Assembly (NCBI GenBank): GCA_002408205.1
Contig: DHQY01000008.1
Location: 34,756 to 87,495, forward strand
From: Bacteroidales bacterium UBA5326
GTDB lineage: Bacteria > Bacteroidota > Bacteroidia > Bacteroidales > UBA932
Reading direction: 5' to 3'
DNA: 52,740 nt
Below, piece by piece: positions 49,540 to 52,740 of the stretch. Position numbers and translations under genes: made by a program. The notes under the pieces are model-generated. The model did not search any database and was not told where the DNA came from. It was given only the letters and a program-made list of their open reading frames with translations. Numbering within the stretch: position 1 is the first letter of the stretch; every line of letters starts with the position of its first letter.

Positions 49540-52344
49540 ATGCAAAGAACTTTTTATACTTTCCTTATGCTTGTTGTGGCGCTTTTGCCTGTTGCCTGCG
49601 ATAATACGGGCACAACAACAACTTTTAAAGGGATTGTTACAGATACAGATACGAAACAACCTCTTACCGGCGTTTCCGTTATGGTTATGCCTATGAACCT
49701 GGGTGGCGAGACATCAGAAAGCGGGTCCTACAGTATTGAAATGCCCCGTACCGATGCCGATGTCTATCTTGTTTTCAGTTATCCCGGCTACGAAGAACAC
49801 ACCTCGGCCAATATGCCCCTTTCTCCAAAACGTGTTAATGAATACACGCTCAATGTCTCATTAAAACAAAAAGTGGCCAAAGCCGTGCTGTCATCGCAGA
49901 TAATTGATTTTGGCGCGCAGCAGACATCCGTATCCGTTCTGTTATCCAATCCGGGCACTGATACCCTCCGATGGAACCTTCCTTCTATGTATTTCCCGCA
50001 ATGGCTGGAGGTATCCCCTGCCGAAGGGGTACTTGCCATGAACGGTTCACAGGAAATAATTTTTTTGTGTGACCGGACCGGACTTCCCATTGGTGATGAA
50101 CAGGGTTCGGTACAGTTGTTGGGCGGACAAAGTCCATTGGACATAACCGTGAAAACGAAAGTAGAAGGCGCTCTCCTTTCTGCTGAGGGAACTGTTTTTC
50201 ATTTTGGTGAAGAAGAAGAGGAAGGACAAACGGTCCTGAACAACAACGGCAATATAGCGCTTGAATGGGCCCTGGAAAAATCACTTCCGGCTTGGCTTAG
50301 CTGGAATCAGTCACAAGGGGTGATTCCGGCAGGGGAAAGCCGCACGATAAAAATGTCTGTGGACCGGAGCGCCGTTGATTTCGGTTCGTACACCCATTCA
50401 GCCAAAATCGTTTCTAACGGAGGTGACACAAGCTATTTGTTTTCTGTTGTTAAAACGAGAGATCTGATTCAGGTTAAGCCCTCGGCACTGGATCTGGGAA
50501 CAGAATCCACAAAGGAAACTTTTACTGTTTCCCGCCTTTCGGGAGTACATGCGGTACCTTTCTCAATTTCATGCAATGACGCCAATCTTACGGTATCTCC
50601 CGTTCAGGGAACTGTTACTGATGAGAACGCCTCCTTCCCTGTTACGGTAACACTTAACAGGGAAAATATTCCCATGGGGCAGTCTGCCTCAAATATAAAG
50701 ATCCATACGGCAGAACAGGACCTGAAGGTTACGGTAACATACGCCACATCTGCCGAAATGCCCTCTGTGCGCACAGACGGAACCACGCTGAACAGCCAGT
50801 ACGGGATACAATTCAAAGGGACACTGCTCAGTAACGGAGGCGGAACCGTCCGGCAACACGGTCATTGCTGGGGAACCGTTTCTGTGCCCGATCTGGGAAA
50901 TGCAACTTTATCACGCCTGGGCAGCCTGGCAGAAGGAGAATCGTTTGTAAGCAACTTTGACGGTACGCTTCAGCCCGGTATTCCCATATATTACAGGGCC
51001 TATGCCACCAATGAAATGGGCACTGCCTATGGCGAGGTTATGCAACTAAACTATGCTCCCGCCGTTCTCGAAAAACCAGTACTTAACCAGAATGGGAACA
51101 TACTGGTATGCAGGAGCCGTGCAACCGGTTTTGGTTCCCAGTCACTGTCCGAACACGGGTTCTGCTGGAATAGAACAGGATCTCCTGATATTTCCCGCGA
51201 TGCATGGGTTAAGTTGGGACAAAGAACAGCAGAAGGCCTTTTTATTTCGCAGATACCTGACCTTGAACGCGGACATACCTATTATGTGAAGGCCTATGCC
51301 ATTAACGCCTCGGGGCTTGTTTATTCAGAAGAAAACAGCATAGAGCTGTCTATTACGGTTCCGGTCATTGAAACAGGTTCTGTTGCCGATGAAATATCTT
51401 ACTATACGGCCAGGTTACATGGCGACATTCAGGTCCTTGGTTCGGAAACAATTTTGGGATACGGACATTGCTGGAGTACTTCACAGATACCTACTCTTGA
51501 CGATTCACATACAGATCTTGGCGTGCCGGATTATCCGAATTCTTTTACATCCCAGGCTAATGGGCTGATTATTGGTTCTACCTATTATTTCAGAGCCTAT
51601 ATCCGTACATCACGCGGTATCTATTACGGAAACAGTTATTCTTTCAGTACTTTAAAAGACGAATCTGTTGTGGTACCCAACGGACTGCTCATGTACATTA
51701 CTACCGATGCCTCGGGAAAAGCAGTGGAATGGACCGGGCATATTACCGATCTTGTGGTCTCAAGCGGAGTTACATACAACAGATCCAACAAACCTGCGGG
51801 GACCGTTGCCGCCCTTTCCTTTAACGGAAGCAGCGGCTATATTATGAGCCCGTCGTTCAATCCGTTGTCCGGAGTGAACAAAGGAACCATAAATTTCTGG
51901 CTTCGTTTCAGGAGTACCATGAGCAAATCGCTTATATATCCGCTTTTTGGGTCGGTTTCGCCCGACGGGGCATATGTAGAGTTACGCCATAACGGTACAG
52001 ATTGGATTCTTACGTTGAATATGGGTCCCGGAAAAGAGAATTATGTTATTCCGCTGCCTTCCGTGCTGGGAATAGATGTGGCCAGCCTTTTGGGGACCAG
52101 CTGGCATATGCTCTCCATTGTATCTGACGGTTCAAAAATGAGTGTCTTTATGGACGGAAGCAAGCTGGTGACCCAGGACCTGAATATGACTTTTGGAGTG
52201 CAAAACGACTTTGTAATTGGTGCCAACGCGTTGGGAGGAAGTACGCTTAATACGTTCCTTACTGCCGATATGGCTTGCCTGCGGTTCTACAATATAGTAG
52301 TCAGCGACGAGGATATTACACGTATCTTCAATGCAGGAATGTAG
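49540..52344 (+). CDS. BACON / Fn3-like / LamG surface lipoprotein
   Basis: 934 residues from the ATG at 49540. The lipobox PVAC gives a lipidated Cys20. In order: a carboxypeptidase-regulatory-like domain (about 30-115); three or so BACON-type beta domains (about 120-410; PQWLEVSPAEGVLAMNGSQEI is typical); three Fn3-like repeats (about 415-705), each with a G(H/F)CW motif and a closing YYxxAYxxxxxGxxY motif; and a C-terminal LamG/concanavalin-like domain (about 715-934; LSFNGSSGYIMSPSFNP). BACON and LamG domains are thought to bind glycans or mucin. No SusC/SusD pair is adjacent, so its substrate is unknown. It stands alone between divergent and convergent genes. Confidence 0.88.
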   Translation: MQRTFYTFLMLVVALLPVACDNTGTTTTFKGIVTDTDTKQPLTGVSVMVMPMNLGGETSESGSYSIEMPRTDADVYLVFSYPGYEEHTSANMPLSPKRVNEYTLNVSLKQKVAKAVLSSQIIDFGAQQTSVSVLLSNPGTDTLRWNLPSMYFPQWLEVSPAEGVLAMNGSQEIIFLCDRTGLPIGDEQGSVQLLGGQSPLDITVKTKVEGALLSAEGTVFHFGEEEEEGQTVLNNNGNIALEWALEKSLPAWLSWNQSQGVIPAGESRTIKMSVDRSAVDFGSYTHSAKIVSNGGDTSYLFSVVKTRDLIQVKPSALDLGTESTKETFTVSRLSGVHAVPFSISCNDANLTVSPVQGTVTDENASFPVTVTLNRENIPMGQSASNIKIHTAEQDLKVTVTYATSAEMPSVRTDGTTLNSQYGIQFKGTLLSNGGGTVRQHGHCWGTVSVPDLGNATLSRLGSLAEGESFVSNFDGTLQPGIPIYYRAYATNEMGTAYGEVMQLNYAPAVLEKPVLNQNGNILVCRSRATGFGSQSLSEHGFCWNRTGSPDISRDAWVKLGQRTAEGLFISQIPDLERGHTYYVKAYAINASGLVYSEENSIELSITVPVIETGSVADEISYYTARLHGDIQVLGSETILGYGHCWSTSQIPTLDDSHTDLGVPDYPNSFTSQANGLIIGSTYYFRAYIRTSRGIYYGNSYSFSTLKDESVVVPNGLLMYITTDASGKAVEWTGHITDLVVSSGVTYNRSNKPAGTVAALSFNGSSGYIMSPSFNPLSGVNKGTINFWLRFRSTMSKSLIYPLFGSVSPDGAYVELRHNGTDWILTLNMGPGKENYVIPLPSVLGIDVASLLGTSWHMLSIVSDGSKMSVFMDGSKLVTQDLNMTFGVQNDFVIGANALGGSTLNTFLTADMACLRFYNIVVSDEDITRIFNAGM

Positions 52345-52358
52345 CCTCTTTGCAACCG

Positions 52359-52676
52359 TTACGCCTGAGGAGTGCCGTCTCCGAAGTTCAGCGGTATATT
52401 GGGCATACTACTCGTTCCGGAAAGGTTGATCTTTCCAAAATGTTCTTCGTATTTTCGAATATTGTCCTGCAGCGCGTTGAAGAAACGTTTGGCATGCTCG
52501 GGGGTCATGATAATACGATTCTGTACCTTGGCTTTGGGAACACCGGGCATCATCCGGATAAAATCGAAGATGAATTCGCTGCTCGAATGGGTAATTATGG
52601 CCAGATTGGAATAACAACCCTGGGCCACGTCGTCCGGTAATTCAATATTGATTTCTTTGTTGGGTATCGCTTCCAT
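52359..52676 (-). CDS. DUF3467 protein
   Basis: 105 residues. The core INIELPDDVAQGCYSNLAII, HSSSEFIFDF, RMMPGVPKAKVQNRIIMTPEHAKR and FFNALQDNI match DUF3467, a small cytoplasmic family of unknown function. In Bacteroides relatives I recall this gene next to rpoC, so RNA polymerase genes may lie to the right of the window; that is memory, not evidence here. It ends 14 bases from the convergent lipoprotein gene. Confidence 0.92.
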   Translation of the reverse strand: MEAIPNKEINIELPDDVAQGCYSNLAIITHSSSEFIFDFIRMMPGVPKAKVQNRIIMTPEHAKRFFNALQDNIRKYEEHFGKINLSGTSSMPNIPLNFGDGTPQA

Positions 52677-52695
52677 GGAGATATGATTTAGACTG

Positions 52696-52703
52696 CAAAA
52701 GTA
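52696..52703 (-). promoter_or_regulatory. DUF3467 promoter -7 element
   Basis: TACTTTTG on the minus strand, 19 bases before the start codon at 52676. The -33 region is AT-rich without a TTG at the standard spacing. The remaining bases to the window end hold no recognised gene. Confidence 0.4.
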
Positions 52704-52740
52704 GTATTTTTTATATATTTTATATTAGTGTCTAAAAGAA

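Overview
The window looks like a chromosomal segment from a member of the Bacteroidales (family not resolved). Evidence: the recurrent -7 promoter motif TAnnTTTG with a TTG-type -33 element 19 bases upstream in the best cases; Bacteroidetes-type protein families (S46 dipeptidyl-peptidase, two-domain M16 peptidase, single-RRM RNA-binding protein, XylR-like AraC regulator, BACON lipoprotein, DUF3467); and gene orders that I recall from this group (surE-lpxB, dnaN-exonuclease, kdsC-maf). I see no IS element, prophage, integrase or CRISPR array. Gene density is high, with many ATGA start/stop overlaps.

Layout. 1-1136: an RRM protein, a perfect 20-bp bidirectional terminator, and a 585-base stretch without conventional genes that appears to hold a complete small-protein operon on the minus strand (promoter, three hydrophobic 31-34 residue ORFs, terminator). 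1137-9060 (minus): a surface-polysaccharide operon, rfbA-rfbB-ugd-flippase-GT2, ending in a DPP11-type S46 peptidase coupled by ATGA. 9103-11886: a fused amino-acid ABC binding-protein/permease (plus) converging on a periplasmic-binding lipoprotein (minus) that begins four bases after a tRNA-Thr(CGT). 11944-18111: a flavoprotein, then (minus) surE, an unusual lpxB-ogt fusion, dnaN, a DnaQ-type exonuclease and a degenerate FAH-family protein. 18193-23446 (plus): gapA followed by a compact nonulosonic-acid module: NeuB-like synthase, CMP-nonulosonate synthetase fused to a HAD phosphatase, and a two-domain glycosyltransferase whose N-terminal half has sialyltransferase-like HP and Ser/Thr motifs. 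23510-29421: an M16 peptidase, a C69 dipeptidase and NfeD. 29399-40660 (minus): recQ, ligA, fprA, a hydrolase-degenerate RelA/SpoT protein, an Ig-like lipoprotein, an outer-membrane barrel and a short ispG. 40753-43648: pckA and a PPi-type phosphofructokinase, convergent across an 18-bp bidirectional terminator. 43711-48382 (plus): XylR-like regulator, ROK kinase and a GH2 enzyme, a small glycan-use locus. 48349-52676: maf and kdsC (minus), a large BACON/Fn3-like/LamG lipoprotein (plus) and DUF3467 (minus).

How it fits together. Much of the window serves the envelope: nucleotide-sugar synthesis, nonulosonic acid activation and transfer, Kdo/lipid A steps (kdsC, lpxB), surface proteases and lipoproteins. 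The rest is core replication/repair (dnaN, ligA, recQ, exonuclease, Ogt domain), glycolysis/gluconeogenesis (gapA, pckA, pfk), isoprenoid synthesis and stress signalling. The observations I rank highest are the small-protein operon at 568-1154, the LpxB-Ogt fusion with a shortened catalytic lobe, the compact nonulosonic-acid module, the GC-rich palindromic in-frame insert in a glycosyltransferase, and the interlocked recQ/pckA promoters.
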